Below are positions 22,755 through 30,325 of a stretch of 38,101 bases of DNA, one piece after another. The translations under genes and the position numbers were made by a program. The notes under the pieces are model-generated. The model saw nothing but the letters and a program-made list of their open reading frames with translations. It searched no databases and was not told the origin of the DNA. Each line of letters starts with the position of its first letter. Position 1 is the first letter of the stretch. This DNA comes from Sporichthya brevicatena (GTDB lineage: Bacteria; Actinomycetota; Actinomycetes; Sporichthyales; Sporichthyaceae), in assembly GCF_039525035.1 (NCBI RefSeq), contig NZ_BAAAHE010000012.1, forward strand, positions 10,228 through 48,328. Direction: 5' to 3'.

Positions 22755-24659
22755 GTGGACAAGCAAGTCCAGCAACTCGACCGCGTGATCATCCGCTTCG
22801 CCGGCGACTCCGGCGACGGCATGCAGCTCACCGGGGACCGGTTCACGGCGGAGACCGCGAACTTCGGCAACGACCTCGCCACCTGGCCCAACTTCCCGGC
22901 CGAGATCCGGGCCCCAGCCGGGACCCTGGCCGGTGTCTCCAGCTTCCAGCTGCACTTCGCCGACCACGACATCATGACGCCGGGTGACGCCCCGAACGTC
23001 CTGGTGGCGATGAACCCGGCGGCCCTGAAGGCGAACCTGGCCGACATGCCCCGCGGGGCGACGATCATCGTCGACACCGACGAGTTCAACAAGCGCAACC
23101 TGCAGAAGGTCGGCTACAAGATCAGCCCGCTCGAGGACAACAGCCTCGAGGCGTACCACGTGCACGCGCTGGCGCTGACGTCGCTGACCGTCGAGGCGCT
23201 CGCGGCCTTCGAGCTCACCCGCAAGGAGGCCGAGCGCGCGAAGAACATGTTCGCCCTCGGCCTGCTCTCCTGGCTGTACGCCCGCCCCAAGGAGGGCACG
23301 GAGAAGTTCCTGCGCGACAAGTTCGCCCGTAAGCCGGAGATCCGCGACGCGAACATCGCCGCGTTCCGTGCCGGCTGGAACTACGGCGAGACCACCGAGG
23401 ACTTCGCGGTCTCGTACGAGGTCAAGCCGGCCCGGATGGCCAGCGGCGAGTACCGCAACATCACCGGCAACCTGGCGCTGTCCTACGGCCTGATCGCCGG
23501 GTCGTTCCTGTCGAAGCTGCCGCTGTTCCTCGGCGCGTACCCGATCACTCCGGCCTCGGACATCCTTCACGAGCTGTCCAAGCACAAGGGCATGGGCGTG
23601 CGGACGTTCCAGGCCGAGGACGAGATCGCGGCCGTCGGCGCCGCGCTCGGCGCCTCCTTCGGCGGTGCGCTCGGCGTGACGACGACGTCGGGCCCCGGTG
23701 TGGTCCTCAAGGCCGAGACGATCGGCCTCGCGGTCAGCCTGGAACTCCCCCTGGTCGTCGTCGACGTCCAGCGCGGTGGCCCGTCCACCGGTCTGCCGAC
23801 CAAGACCGAGCAGTCCGACCTGCTGATGGCGATGTTCGGCCGCAACGGTGAGTGCCCCGTCGCGATCGTCGCGCCGCAGTCGCCCGGCGACTGCTTCGAC
23901 GCGGCCGTCGAGGCCGTGCGGCTCGCGACGAAGTACCGCACGCCGGTCATGCTTCTCTCGGACGGCTACATCGCGAACGGCTCCGAGCCGTGGCTGATCC
24001 CGGACGTGACGAAGCTGCCGGACCTCGCCGTGCAGTTCGCGACGACGCCGAACCACGAGACCGAGTCCGGCGAGCGCGTCTTCTGGCCGTACAAGCGTGA
24101 CCCGAAGACCCTCGCCCGGCCGTGGGCGATCCCGGGCACCCCGGGCCTCGAGCACCGCGTCGGCGGCATCGAGAAGGCCGACGGGCACGGGAACATCTCC
24201 TACGACCCGATCAACCACGACCTGATGACCCGTACGCGTCAGGCCAAGATCGACGGGATGGCCTACGACATCCCGAAGCTCGCGGTCGACGACCCGACGG
24301 GCAAGGCGAAGGTCCTCATCATGGGCTGGGGTTCGACCTACGGCCCGATCGGCGCCGCGGTGCGCCGCGTCCGCCAGTCCGGCGGCGAGGTCGCGGTGGC
24401 GCACCTGCGTCACCTCAACCCGTTCCCGGAGAACACCGGCGAGGTCCTGCGCAGCTACGAGCGCGTCATCGTCCCCGAGATGAACCTCGGGCAGCTGACG
24501 ATGCTGCTCCGCGCGAAGTACCTGGTCGACGTCATGGGCTTCAACAAGGTCCAGGGCATGCCGTTCTCCGTCGGCGAGCTGGAGACCGCGATCACCGACG
24601 TCATCGCCACCGTCAACGCTCCCAAGCCCCGCACCCGTCGCAACGTTGGAGAGAACTGA
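22755..24659 (+). CDS. korA: 2-oxoglutarate:ferredoxin oxidoreductase, alpha subunit
   Basis: Larger subunit of KorAB (634 residues), which oxidatively decarboxylates 2-oxoglutarate to succinyl-CoA and reduces ferredoxin in an alternative TCA step. The N-terminal third is the gamma domain (VIIRFAGDSGDGMQLTGDRF at 10-29, then LHFADHDIMTPGDAPNVLVA), fused to the alpha (pyrimidine/PP-type) domain: FLGAYPITPASDILHELSKH, FQAEDEIAAVGAALGASFGG, VQRGGPSTGLPTKTEQSDLL. The C-terminal domain II is ILIMGWGSTYGPIGAAVRRV-like (VLIMGWGS). The GTG at 22755 has GGAG seven bases upstream. It ends one base before the korB start; the two form an operon. Length and order match the actinobacterial enzyme. Confidence 0.95.
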   Translation: MDKQVQQLDRVIIRFAGDSGDGMQLTGDRFTAETANFGNDLATWPNFPAEIRAPAGTLAGVSSFQLHFADHDIMTPGDAPNVLVAMNPAALKANLADMPRGATIIVDTDEFNKRNLQKVGYKISPLEDNSLEAYHVHALALTSLTVEALAAFELTRKEAERAKNMFALGLLSWLYARPKEGTEKFLRDKFARKPEIRDANIAAFRAGWNYGETTEDFAVSYEVKPARMASGEYRNITGNLALSYGLIAGSFLSKLPLFLGAYPITPASDILHELSKHKGMGVRTFQAEDEIAAVGAALGASFGGALGVTTTSGPGVVLKAETIGLAVSLELPLVVVDVQRGGPSTGLPTKTEQSDLLMAMFGRNGECPVAIVAPQSPGDCFDAAVEAVRLATKYRTPVMLLSDGYIANGSEPWLIPDVTKLPDLAVQFATTPNHETESGERVFWPYKRDPKTLARPWAIPGTPGLEHRVGGIEKADGHGNISYDPINHDLMTRTRQAKIDGMAYDIPKLAVDDPTGKAKVLIMGWGSTYGPIGAAVRRVRQSGGEVAVAHLRHLNPFPENTGEVLRSYERVIVPEMNLGQLTMLLRAKYLVDVMGFNKVQGMPFSVGELETAITDVIATVNAPKPRTRRNVGEN

Positions 24660-24660
24660 G

Positions 24661-25731
24661 ATGCCGCCTCGCGACGACACTCCGCCCCCCGGGCTCGCCT
24701 ACAAGAGCCTGTCGCTGGTCCCCAAGACCGAGGTCAGCCAGAGCGCCAAGGACTTCAAGTCCGACCAGGAGGTGCGCTGGTGCCCGGGTTGCGGTGACTA
24801 CGCGATCCTCGCCGCGGTGCAGTCCTTCATGCCGGACCTCGGGCTCCGCAAGGAGAACATCGTCTGGGTGTCGGGCATCGGGTGCTCCTCCCGTTTCCCG
24901 TACTACATGGACACCTACGGGATGCACTCGATCCACGGCCGGGCGCCGGCGATCGCGACCGGTCTGGCCGCCTCGCGCCAGGACCTGTCGGTGTGGGTCG
25001 TCACCGGTGACGGTGACGCGCTCTCCATCGGTGGCAACCACCTGATCCACGCTCTGCGCCGCAACATCAACCTGAAGATCCTGCTGTTCAACAACCGGAT
25101 CTACGGTCTGACGAAGGGTCAGTACTCGCCGACCTCCGAGGTCGGCAAGGTCACCAAGTCGACCCCGCTGGGCTCGCTCGACGCACCGTTCAACCCGGTG
25201 TCGCTGGCCCTCGGCGCCGAGGCGACCTTCGTCGCCCGGACCATCGACTCGGACCGCAAGCACCTGCAGGAGGTGCTGCGCGCCGCGGCCGAGCACTCCG
25301 GCACCGCGCTGATCGAGATCTACCAGAATTGCAACATCTTCAACGACGGCGCGTGGGACGTGCTCAAGGACCCGGAGGGCGCCAAGACGCACCTCATCCG
25401 GCTCCAGCACGGCCAGCCGATCCGCTTCGGCCCCGAGGGCGAGCGCGGCGTCATGCGCATGCCGGACGGGACGATCCAGGTCGTCGACGTGACGCCGGAG
25501 AACTCCTCGCAGATCCTGATCCACAACGCGAACGCCGAGGACCCGGGCGTCGCCTTCGCGCTCTCCCGGCTGCCCGACCTCACCCTGGACAAGACGCCGA
25601 TCGGTGTCTTCCGGGACGTCGAGCGTCCGACCTACGACGCGCAGATGACCGCCCAGCTCCGGCAGGGCTCGGTCAAGGCCGGCGACCTGCAGCGTCTGCT
25701 CCGCGGCACCGACACCTGGACCGTCGCGTAG
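24661..25731 (+). CDS. korB: 2-oxoglutarate:ferredoxin oxidoreductase, beta subunit
   Basis: Thiamin-diphosphate and iron-sulphur subunit of KorAB, 356 residues. The cluster ligands start with WCPGCGDYA (Cys 41 and 44), and IGCSSRFPYYMDTYGMHSIH follows with a further Cys. The ThDP/Mg motif is WVVTGDGDALSIGGNHLIHA with NNRIYGLTKGQYSPTS about 30 residues on. The later region EIYQNCNIFNDGAW adds another Cys. ATG 24661 has GGAG nine bases upstream, directly after the korA stop. The electron acceptor ferredoxin is not encoded in the window. In aerobic actinobacteria this enzyme supports a ferredoxin-linked TCA branch. Confidence 0.95.
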   Translation: MPPRDDTPPPGLAYKSLSLVPKTEVSQSAKDFKSDQEVRWCPGCGDYAILAAVQSFMPDLGLRKENIVWVSGIGCSSRFPYYMDTYGMHSIHGRAPAIATGLAASRQDLSVWVVTGDGDALSIGGNHLIHALRRNINLKILLFNNRIYGLTKGQYSPTSEVGKVTKSTPLGSLDAPFNPVSLALGAEATFVARTIDSDRKHLQEVLRAAAEHSGTALIEIYQNCNIFNDGAWDVLKDPEGAKTHLIRLQHGQPIRFGPEGERGVMRMPDGTIQVVDVTPENSSQILIHNANAEDPGVAFALSRLPDLTLDKTPIGVFRDVERPTYDAQMTAQLRQGSVKAGDLQRLLRGTDTWTVA

Positions 25732-25775
25732 TCCGGACGTCCCCGCACGAACACGGATCACCCGGTCGAGCCACG

Positions 25776-25781
25776 TAGGCT
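25776..25781 (+). promoter_or_regulatory. -10 box of a leaderless promoter
   Basis: TAGGCT ends seven bases before the GTG at 25789 and no ribosome binding site is present. It separates the first hydrolase gene from the korAB operon. Confidence 0.45.
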
Positions 25782-25788
25782 CGGCCGG

Positions 25789-27366
25789 GTGATCTCGTTC
25801 GGGGCCCTGCGGCCGCCCGCCACCGCCGTCCTCGCGTGCCTCGGGAGCGTCGCCCTCGCGTCGACCGCCCTCGGCCCGGCCGTCCCCGCGGCGCAGGCGC
25901 GCAGCAGTGAGCCGGCGGCGGTGACGGCGACGAGCGCGTTCAAACCCCGGCCGATCACGTGGGGCAGATGCGCCTCGGGCTCACTGCAGGCCGGCGGGGC
26001 CCAGTGCGGTTTCCTGACCGTGCCGCTGGACTACGCGAAGCCCGACGGGCGCACGATCCAGGTCGCGGTCTCGCGCGTGAAGGCGACCGCGCCGAAGAAG
26101 AAGCGGCAGGGCGTCCTGATCGCGAACCCGGGCGGCCCCGGCGGCTCCGGGCTCGGGCTCAGCACCTACCTCGCCGGTGCGCTGCCGCCGGGCGTCGCGT
26201 CCACCTACGACCTGCTCGGGTTCGACCCCCGCGGAGTCGGTCGCAGCAAGCCGGCGATCTCGTGCCAACCGAGCTACGCCCGTGGCCCGCGGCCGGCTTA
26301 CGAGCCGATGTTGGGTCAGCTCCCCGTCCAGAGCCCGAACGAGACGGCCTGGCTGGAGCGGTCGAAGCGCTACGCGGCGGCCTGCGCGGCCAAGCACGGC
26401 GGGGTGCTGCCCCACCTGCCGACACTGAACACCGTCCGGGACCTCGAGATCCTGCGCCGGGCGCTCAAGGTCAAGAAGATCAACTACTACGGCTTCTCCT
26501 ACGGCACCTACCTCGGCCAGGTCTACGCGACGCTGTACCCGAAGAAAGTCCGGCGCATGGTCTGGGACGGCGTCGTCGACCCGGCGGAGGTCTGGTACCG
26601 CGGGCAGCTCAACCAGGACCGCGCGTTCGAGGATGCGATCGCCGAGTTCTGGACGTGGGTCGCCCGGCACCACAAGATTTACCGACTCGGCGAGACCGCG
26701 AAGGCCGTCGAGGACCGCTTCTACTCGGAGCAGGCGAAGCTCGCGGCCAACCCCGACGGCGAACTCGGACCGGCGGAGTTCAACGACGTCTTCGTCGGCG
26801 CCGCGTACTACCAGGGCGGGTGGCCGGAGGTGGCGTCCGCCTTCTCCGCCTACGCCGGCGGCAACGGGGCCCTGATGAAGGCGCTCTACCGCGAGTCGGC
26901 GTCGGGCGGGGACAACGGCTACGCGACGTACCTCGCCGTCCAGTGCATCGACGCGGCCTGGCCGGCGGACTACGCCACCTGGCGGGAGGACGCGTTCGCC
27001 ACCGCGCGCTCCGCGCGGTTCCTGACGTGGAACAACGTCTGGTACAACACGCCCTGCCTGTACTGGCCCGCCCCGGCCGGCCGTCCGGTGACGGTCGACG
27101 GCAGCCGCGCACCCAAGGTGCTGCTGGTCAACACCACCCTCGACGGCGCGACGCCGTACGCCGGGGCGCTCGAGGCCCGGCGGCTCTTCCGGCGCGCGGT
27201 GCTCGTCGCCGAGGTCGGCAACAGCACCCACGCGAACACCCTCAACGGCAACCGCTGCGTCGACCGCGCGGTGTTCCGGTACCTGCGCGACGGGACCCTG
27301 CCGACCCGCAAATCGGGCACCGGCGCCGATGTCACCTGCGCCCGTTCGCCGCACCCGCAGCCCTGA
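25789..27366 (+). CDS. secreted S33/TAP-type alpha/beta hydrolase (copy A)
   Basis: Exported tripeptidyl-aminopeptidase-like hydrolase of 525 residues. A signal peptide covers about residues 1-37 (VLACLGSVALASTALGPAVP). The mature enzyme starts with CGFLTVPLDYAKPDG, then the oxyanion loop NPGGPGGSGLG (near 113) and DLLGFDPRGVGRSKP. The catalytic triad is Ser237 (GFSYG), Asp452 (TTLDGATPYAG) and His481 (NSTHAN). Conserved Cys pairs (73, 159, 199, and later ones) suggest disulphides. Such enzymes release tripeptides or amino acids from peptide N-termini outside the cell. GTG 25789 lies seven bases after a TAGGCT box. Four paralogues lie from 31.3 kb on; this copy lacks the C-terminal extension of copies C-E. 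Confidence 0.9.
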   Translation: MISFGALRPPATAVLACLGSVALASTALGPAVPAAQARSSEPAAVTATSAFKPRPITWGRCASGSLQAGGAQCGFLTVPLDYAKPDGRTIQVAVSRVKATAPKKKRQGVLIANPGGPGGSGLGLSTYLAGALPPGVASTYDLLGFDPRGVGRSKPAISCQPSYARGPRPAYEPMLGQLPVQSPNETAWLERSKRYAAACAAKHGGVLPHLPTLNTVRDLEILRRALKVKKINYYGFSYGTYLGQVYATLYPKKVRRMVWDGVVDPAEVWYRGQLNQDRAFEDAIAEFWTWVARHHKIYRLGETAKAVEDRFYSEQAKLAANPDGELGPAEFNDVFVGAAYYQGGWPEVASAFSAYAGGNGALMKALYRESASGGDNGYATYLAVQCIDAAWPADYATWREDAFATARSARFLTWNNVWYNTPCLYWPAPAGRPVTVDGSRAPKVLLVNTTLDGATPYAGALEARRLFRRAVLVAEVGNSTHANTLNGNRCVDRAVFRYLRDGTLPTRKSGTGADVTCARSPHPQP

Positions 27367-27390
27367 TGCAGAACGGCGTTCCACATAGTG

Positions 27391-27409
27391 AGCTGACTGG
27401 TCGTCAGCT
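27391..27409. promoter_or_regulatory. inverted repeat downstream of hydrolase A
   Basis: AGCTGAC (27391-27397) and GTCAGCT (27403-27409) are perfectly complementary around five bases. It begins 25 bases after the hydrolase stop. It may be a weak terminator or a protein site for the following surface-protein genes; there is no T run. Confidence 0.35.
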
Positions 27410-27497
27410 GAATGTTCGGGCGGCAAAAGTTTTCGATCATGGCCGTTCCCGGCCACTGCGCAGCGTGAGTGGACGTGTCAACCTCGCGCTGTCCGCT

Positions 27498-27528
27498 TTG
27501 GTGGTTGCGCCCATCTGACGGGTAGTTC
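27498..27528 (+). promoter_or_regulatory. weak candidate promoter of the surface-protein cluster
   Basis: TTGGTG (27498-27503) and TAGTTC (27523-27528) are 19 bases apart. The 374-base gap 27367-27740 contains no gene; it holds the inverted repeat at 27391, this promoter-like pair and the hairpin leader at 27616-27662. The call is tentative because the boxes are poor. Confidence 0.25.
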
Positions 27529-27615
27529 GTTCCCCGCGGGCCGCTTAGACGTCCCCCTCCCCCGGTCGGTTCCGGCTTTCGCGACTTTGCCCATTCCTGA
27601 CGTGCATTCGTCACA

Positions 27616-27662
27616 GCGGGTGTCGTGAGACCCGCAGCGCCAAACGGCTTCCTGAGCGTTTG
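27616..27662 (+). promoter_or_regulatory. structured leader RNA upstream of the surface-protein cluster
   Basis: Two consecutive hairpins in the presumed 5' leader. Hairpin 1: GCGG (27616-27619), two bulged bases, GTC, a GTGA (GNRA-type) loop at 27625-27628, then GAC and CCGC (to 27635). Hairpin 2: CAAACG (27641-27646) with CGTTTG (27657-27662). A small third stem CTCGA-tg-TCGAG follows near 27675. The first gene starts at 27741 behind GGGGGGAA. It does not fit the c-di-GMP riboswitch core by eye; no known class was recognised. Confidence 0.35.
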
Positions 27663-27740
27663 CTGGACGGCAATCTCGATGTCGAGCGGTCGAGCGAACG
27701 GCCGCCGCCAACACCGAAAATCCCTGGGGGGAACTCGCTC

Positions 27741-28178
27741 ATGCGCATCACCAAGAAGCTCGCCGGCGCCGTTGCTGTCTCCGCTGTCGTCGCCCTCGGC
27801 GCCGGGACCGCGTTCGCGTACTGGACCAGCAGTGGCACCGGGGCCGGGACGGGCTCGGTCGGCACCAACGTGGCGTTCCAGGTCGCGGGCGACCTGACCA
27901 CGCCGCTCGTCCTCGACGCCGAGCAGAGCTGGACGGTCACCGTCACCAACCCGGCGTCGTTCGCGCAGACCCTCAGCACCCTGACTGTCGACTTCGAGCC
28001 GTCGGACGCCGACTGCAACAAGGCCTGGTTCACGCTCACGCAGCCGACCGTCTCGCCGATCGACATCGCCGCCGGCGCCAGCCAGGGCTACACGGCGAAG
28101 CTCGTGCTCAACAACGAGGCCGTCAACCAGGACGCTTGCAAGAACAACTCGATCGACTTCACCTACACCGCGGGCTGA
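27741..28178 (+). CDS. exported surface protein 1, AFA-YW signal end
   Basis: Exported protein of 145 residues of a family I do not know by name. The signal peptide MRITKKLAGAVAVSAVVALG ends in GTAFA, giving a mature protein starting YWTSSGTGAGTGSVG. This resembles the SipW/TasA-type signal peptides (short hydrophobic core, aromatic and Ser/Thr start), which is inference. The mature domain is a predicted beta sandwich (SWTVTVTNPASFAQTLSTLT) with two Cys and a conserved end AVNQDACKNNSIDFTYTAG. The next gene carries the same end, [12 protein letters not shown] 27741 has GGGGGGAA eight bases upstream. It is first in a four-gene cluster and followed by a strong hairpin, so it may be made in excess over the others. 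Confidence 0.75.
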   Translation: MRITKKLAGAVAVSAVVALGAGTAFAYWTSSGTGAGTGSVGTNVAFQVAGDLTTPLVLDAEQSWTVTVTNPASFAQTLSTLTVDFEPSDADCNKAWFTLTQPTVSPIDIAAGASQGYTAKLVLNNEAVNQDACKNNSIDFTYTAG

Positions 28179-28183
28179 TCACC

Positions 28184-28221
28184 CGGTGGTGGCGGGTTCA
28201 GGGGTGAGCCCGCCACCACCG
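28184..28221 (+). terminator. 16-bp hairpin after surface protein gene 1
   Basis: Positions 28184-28199 pair with 28206-28221 over 16 bases with one G.U pair and a 6-base loop (AGGGGT). It begins five bases after the stop codon and has no T run. As the next three genes lack an obvious promoter in the 44 bases that remain, it may act as a partial terminator that lowers their expression. Confidence 0.65.
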
Positions 28222-28265
28222 CCAGTTCTCAGGGACGTTGAAGCAGTTGCGGTGGGGGGACCACG

Positions 28266-28961
28266 TTGACAGCCAGCAGTAGGCGCGACGCGCGAGCGTT
28301 GCGCACGGCGGCACTCGCCCTGGGGGCGGGCGCTGTCGTCCTCGGCGGAGCCGGGGCGGCGAACGCCGCACCGGGCGACGCGTTCACGATCAGCGGCACG
28401 CTCGACAGCACGCTGTACCCGGGTGGGTCCGGCGCGCTGGACCTGAGCCTGACCAACGTCGGTACGACGGAACTGACGGTGGGTGAGATCACCGTGCGCG
28501 TCGCCGGCGTCACCACCCGCTCCGCGGCGCCGTGCCTGACCTCCGACTTCGTCGTCGACCAGCAGCTCGACCCGACGCGGGAGTTCACGCTGCCCGCCGG
28601 GGCGACGCGCACGCTGACCGAGCTCGGCATCGCGCCGGCCGACCTGCCGCGCGTCTCGATGACCAACACCGCCGTGAACCAGGACGGCTGCAAGAACTCG
28701 ACGGTGAACCTCGCCTTCGCCGGCCGGGCCGCCGAGGTCGGCGGGGTCTCCGTCCCGCCGAACCCGACGCCCACCCCGCCGGCCGAGACGCCGGTCGCGA
28801 CCCCGGCGCCGGACGACGACCAGGTCGTCGGCGGCGTCAACCTTCCCGGCACCGGTGGGGACCCGATGACGTTCTGGACCGCGCTGGCCGGCCTCGGCCT
28901 CGTCGCCCTCGGCGGCGGTTCGGTCGTGCTGACCCGTCGCACCAAGGGGGCCGTGCGATGA
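28266..28961 (+). CDS. exported LPGTG sortase-anchored surface protein 2
   Basis: Cell-wall protein of 231 residues. The signal peptide runs to about residue 34 ([20 protein letters not shown], cut at NAA). A beta domain related to surface protein 1 follows: [20 protein letters not shown], and the shared [16 protein letters not shown] with two Cys. A Pro/Thr linker ([17 protein letters not shown]) leads to the sortase signal LPGTG (about residues 195-199), a hydrophobic helix [20 protein letters not shown] and an RR-containing tail. Sortase would cut and link it to peptidoglycan. The TTG start at 28266 lies five bases after GGGGGGA. The stop overlaps the next start (ATGA), showing coupling. 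No sortase gene is in the window. Confidence 0.82.
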   Translation: MTASSRRDARALRTAALALGAGAVVLGGAGAANAAPGDAFTISGTLDSTLYPGGSGALDLSLTNVGTTELTVGEITVRVAGVTTRSAAPCLTSDFVVDQQLDPTREFTLPAGATRTLTELGIAPADLPRVSMTNTAVNQDGCKNSTVNLAFAGRAAEVGGVSVPPNPTPTPPAETPVATPAPDDDQVVGGVNLPGTGGDPMTFWTALAGLGLVALGGGSVVLTRRTKGAVR

Positions 28962-29440
28962 CGCGCCTCCGCATCCGGGCGGGCCGCACCGCGGTCGTCG
29001 CCGCCGTCACCGCCGGCGCCCTGCTCTCGACCGGCACCGCCTTCGCCTACTGGAAGGCCACCGGCTCCGGCTCCGGCACCGCGAAGGTGGGCGTCGGTCA
29101 GACCATCCGCGCCAACGCGGTCACCCCCGCCACCGGCCTGCTCTTCCCGAGCACGACGCCCAACGGCAGCCTGGCGCTGACGTTCACCACCCCGGTGAAC
29201 GCACTCGTCACCGGCATCGCCAAGGACCCCGCCCGTCCGGTGATCAGCAGCGTCACCGGTTGCGGAGCCTTCCTGGACATGCCGGCCGTCACCGGGCTCA
29301 GCATCGCCGTCACGGCCCCGGGACCGTCGCCGGTGACGACCCTGCCGAACCGGGTCCGTCTGCTGATGGACACCCCGGCGAACTGCCAGGGCGCCACCTT
29401 CACGATCCCCGTCGTGCTGACCACGCAGGAGACGCCGTGA
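28958..29440 (+). CDS. exported surface protein 3, AFA-YW signal end
   Basis: Exported protein of 160 residues. The signal peptide [20 protein letters not shown] continues to TGTAFA, and the mature chain begins [15 protein letters not shown], the same boundary and Gly/Ser-rich start as in proteins 1 and 4. The body is beta-rich: [40 protein letters not shown] and the end [20 protein letters not shown], with two Cys at places that match the Cys pair of protein 1. No anchor or membrane segment follows, so it should be secreted or held by other subunits. The ATG at 28958 and the GTG of the next gene both overlap neighbouring stops by four bases. Function unknown. Confidence 0.75.
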   Translation: MTRLRIRAGRTAVVAAVTAGALLSTGTAFAYWKATGSGSGTAKVGVGQTIRANAVTPATGLLFPSTTPNGSLALTFTTPVNALVTGIAKDPARPVISSVTGCGAFLDMPAVTGLSIAVTAPGPSPVTTLPNRVRLLMDTPANCQGATFTIPVVLTTQETP

Positions 29441-30228
29441 ACCGCCGCTCCCTCGTCGTCGCGGGCGTCGCCGCGACGGTCGTCCTCGGCACCGTCGCCC
29501 CGGCGTTCGCCTACTGGACCCTGACCTCCCACCCCGAGTCGACGGGAGGGGCCGCCGCGGGCACACTCGCCGCTCCGGTCGTCCAGGTCGACCGCACCGG
29601 CCAGGGCTCGAACATCAAGGTGCACTTCCGGATCGTGTCCGTGCCGGGCCAGCTGCCGACGACGTTCAGCGTCTCCCGCCAGGGCAACAGCGGCGGGTAC
29701 GCCCCGCTCGACGGCTGCATGGACGTGCCGGTCACCGAGACCTGCACGTCGACCGACAGCGCGAACAACGGCAACCAGCACTACCGGATCTTCGCCACGG
29801 CCGGGACGTACTGGAAGTCCTCGGACGCCATCTGCGACTTCCAGAACTCGCAGGACGTCCTCGCCAACACGTCCGTGAACTGCTCCGTGTTCACCTACGT
29901 GCCGCCCGCCGCGCCGGTCGCGCCGCGGATGGCCGGCCCCGCCGCCGCGGAAGACCTCTCGACCCCGGCACCCACCCCCACGCCGGAGCCCAGCCCGACC
30001 CCGAGCCCAACCCCGAGCCCGACCCCGAGCCCGACCCCCACGCCGACGCCGACCCCGACGCCGGAGCCGACGCCCACCCCGACCCCGACCCCGACGCCGG
30101 AGCTCTCCCCTGGGGCTCCGTCGACGCCGGTCGTGGAACCGGAACCCCCGGTGGCGGCCCCGGCGGAGGAGTCCGTGGCCGGCACGGAGCCGGAGGTCGC
30201 ACCGGAGGATCCGCCGACCGCAGGCTGA
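29437..30228 (+). CDS. exported surface protein 4, AFA-YW signal end and Pro-Thr tail
   Basis: Exported protein of 263 residues. The signal peptide ends VAPAFA before [18 protein letters not shown] fibronectin/Ig-like beta domain follows ([40 protein letters not shown]) with four Cys (about residues 94, 102, 133, 149). From about 178 the chain is low-complexity [13 protein letters not shown] type, some 45 residues of Pro alternating with Thr, Ser or Glu, then an acidic end [13 protein letters not shown]. Such tails usually span the cell wall, yet no LPxTG or membrane helix is present. The start GTG 29437 overlaps the stop of gene 3. It closes the cluster and is followed by the long hairpin at 30260. 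Confidence 0.75.
   Translation: MNRRSLVVAGVAATVVLGTVAPAFAYWTLTSHPESTGGAAAGTLAAPVVQVDRTGQGSNIKVHFRIVSVPGQLPTTFSVSRQGNSGGYAPLDGCMDVPVTETCTSTDSANNGNQHYRIFATAGTYWKSSDAICDFQNSQDVLANTSVNCSVFTYVPPAAPVAPRMAGPAAAEDLSTPAPTPTPEPSPTPSPTPSPTPSPTPTPTPTPTPEPTPTPTPTPTPELSPGAPSTPVVEPEPPVAAPAEESVAGTEPEVAPEDPPTAG
29971..30102 (+). repeat. Pro-Thr coding microsatellite
   Basis: A run of CCNACN/CCNAGC codons (mostly CCGACC, CCGAGC) encoding alternating Pro and Thr/Ser/Glu in surface protein 4. The 6- and 12-base periods make it prone to slippage in steps that keep the frame, so its length may differ between strains. Confidence 0.7.
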
Positions 30229-30259
30229 GTTCTCAGCTGACTGCGCGGCAGATCACACC

Positions 30260-30305
30260 CCGCCCGGGCGGGTGGACCGAACAATCGGTTCGCCCGCCCG
30301 GGCGG
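30260..30305. terminator. 21-bp hairpin between surface cluster and rarD
   Basis: Positions 30260-30280 pair with 30285-30305 over 21 bases with two G.U-type mismatches and a 4-base loop ACAA. The stem includes the GC block CCGCCCGGGCGG on each side. It follows surface protein 4 by 31 bases and ends eight bases before the rarD -10 box, so it can insulate the two units. No T run. Confidence 0.7.
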
Positions 30306-30312
30306 TCGCACG

Positions 30313-30318
30313 TAGCCT
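30313..30318 (+). promoter_or_regulatory. -10 box of a leaderless promoter (rarD)
   Basis: TAGCCT ends seven bases before the GTG at 30326, without a ribosome binding site between. It immediately follows the long hairpin at 30260-30305. Confidence 0.45.
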
Positions 30319-30325
30319 CGGCAGC

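Noticed and set aside
27600-27740. c-di-GMP-I riboswitch
   Set aside because: A GNRA-type loop is present but the conserved GGCAAACC and GACGCAAAGCC core segments are missing.
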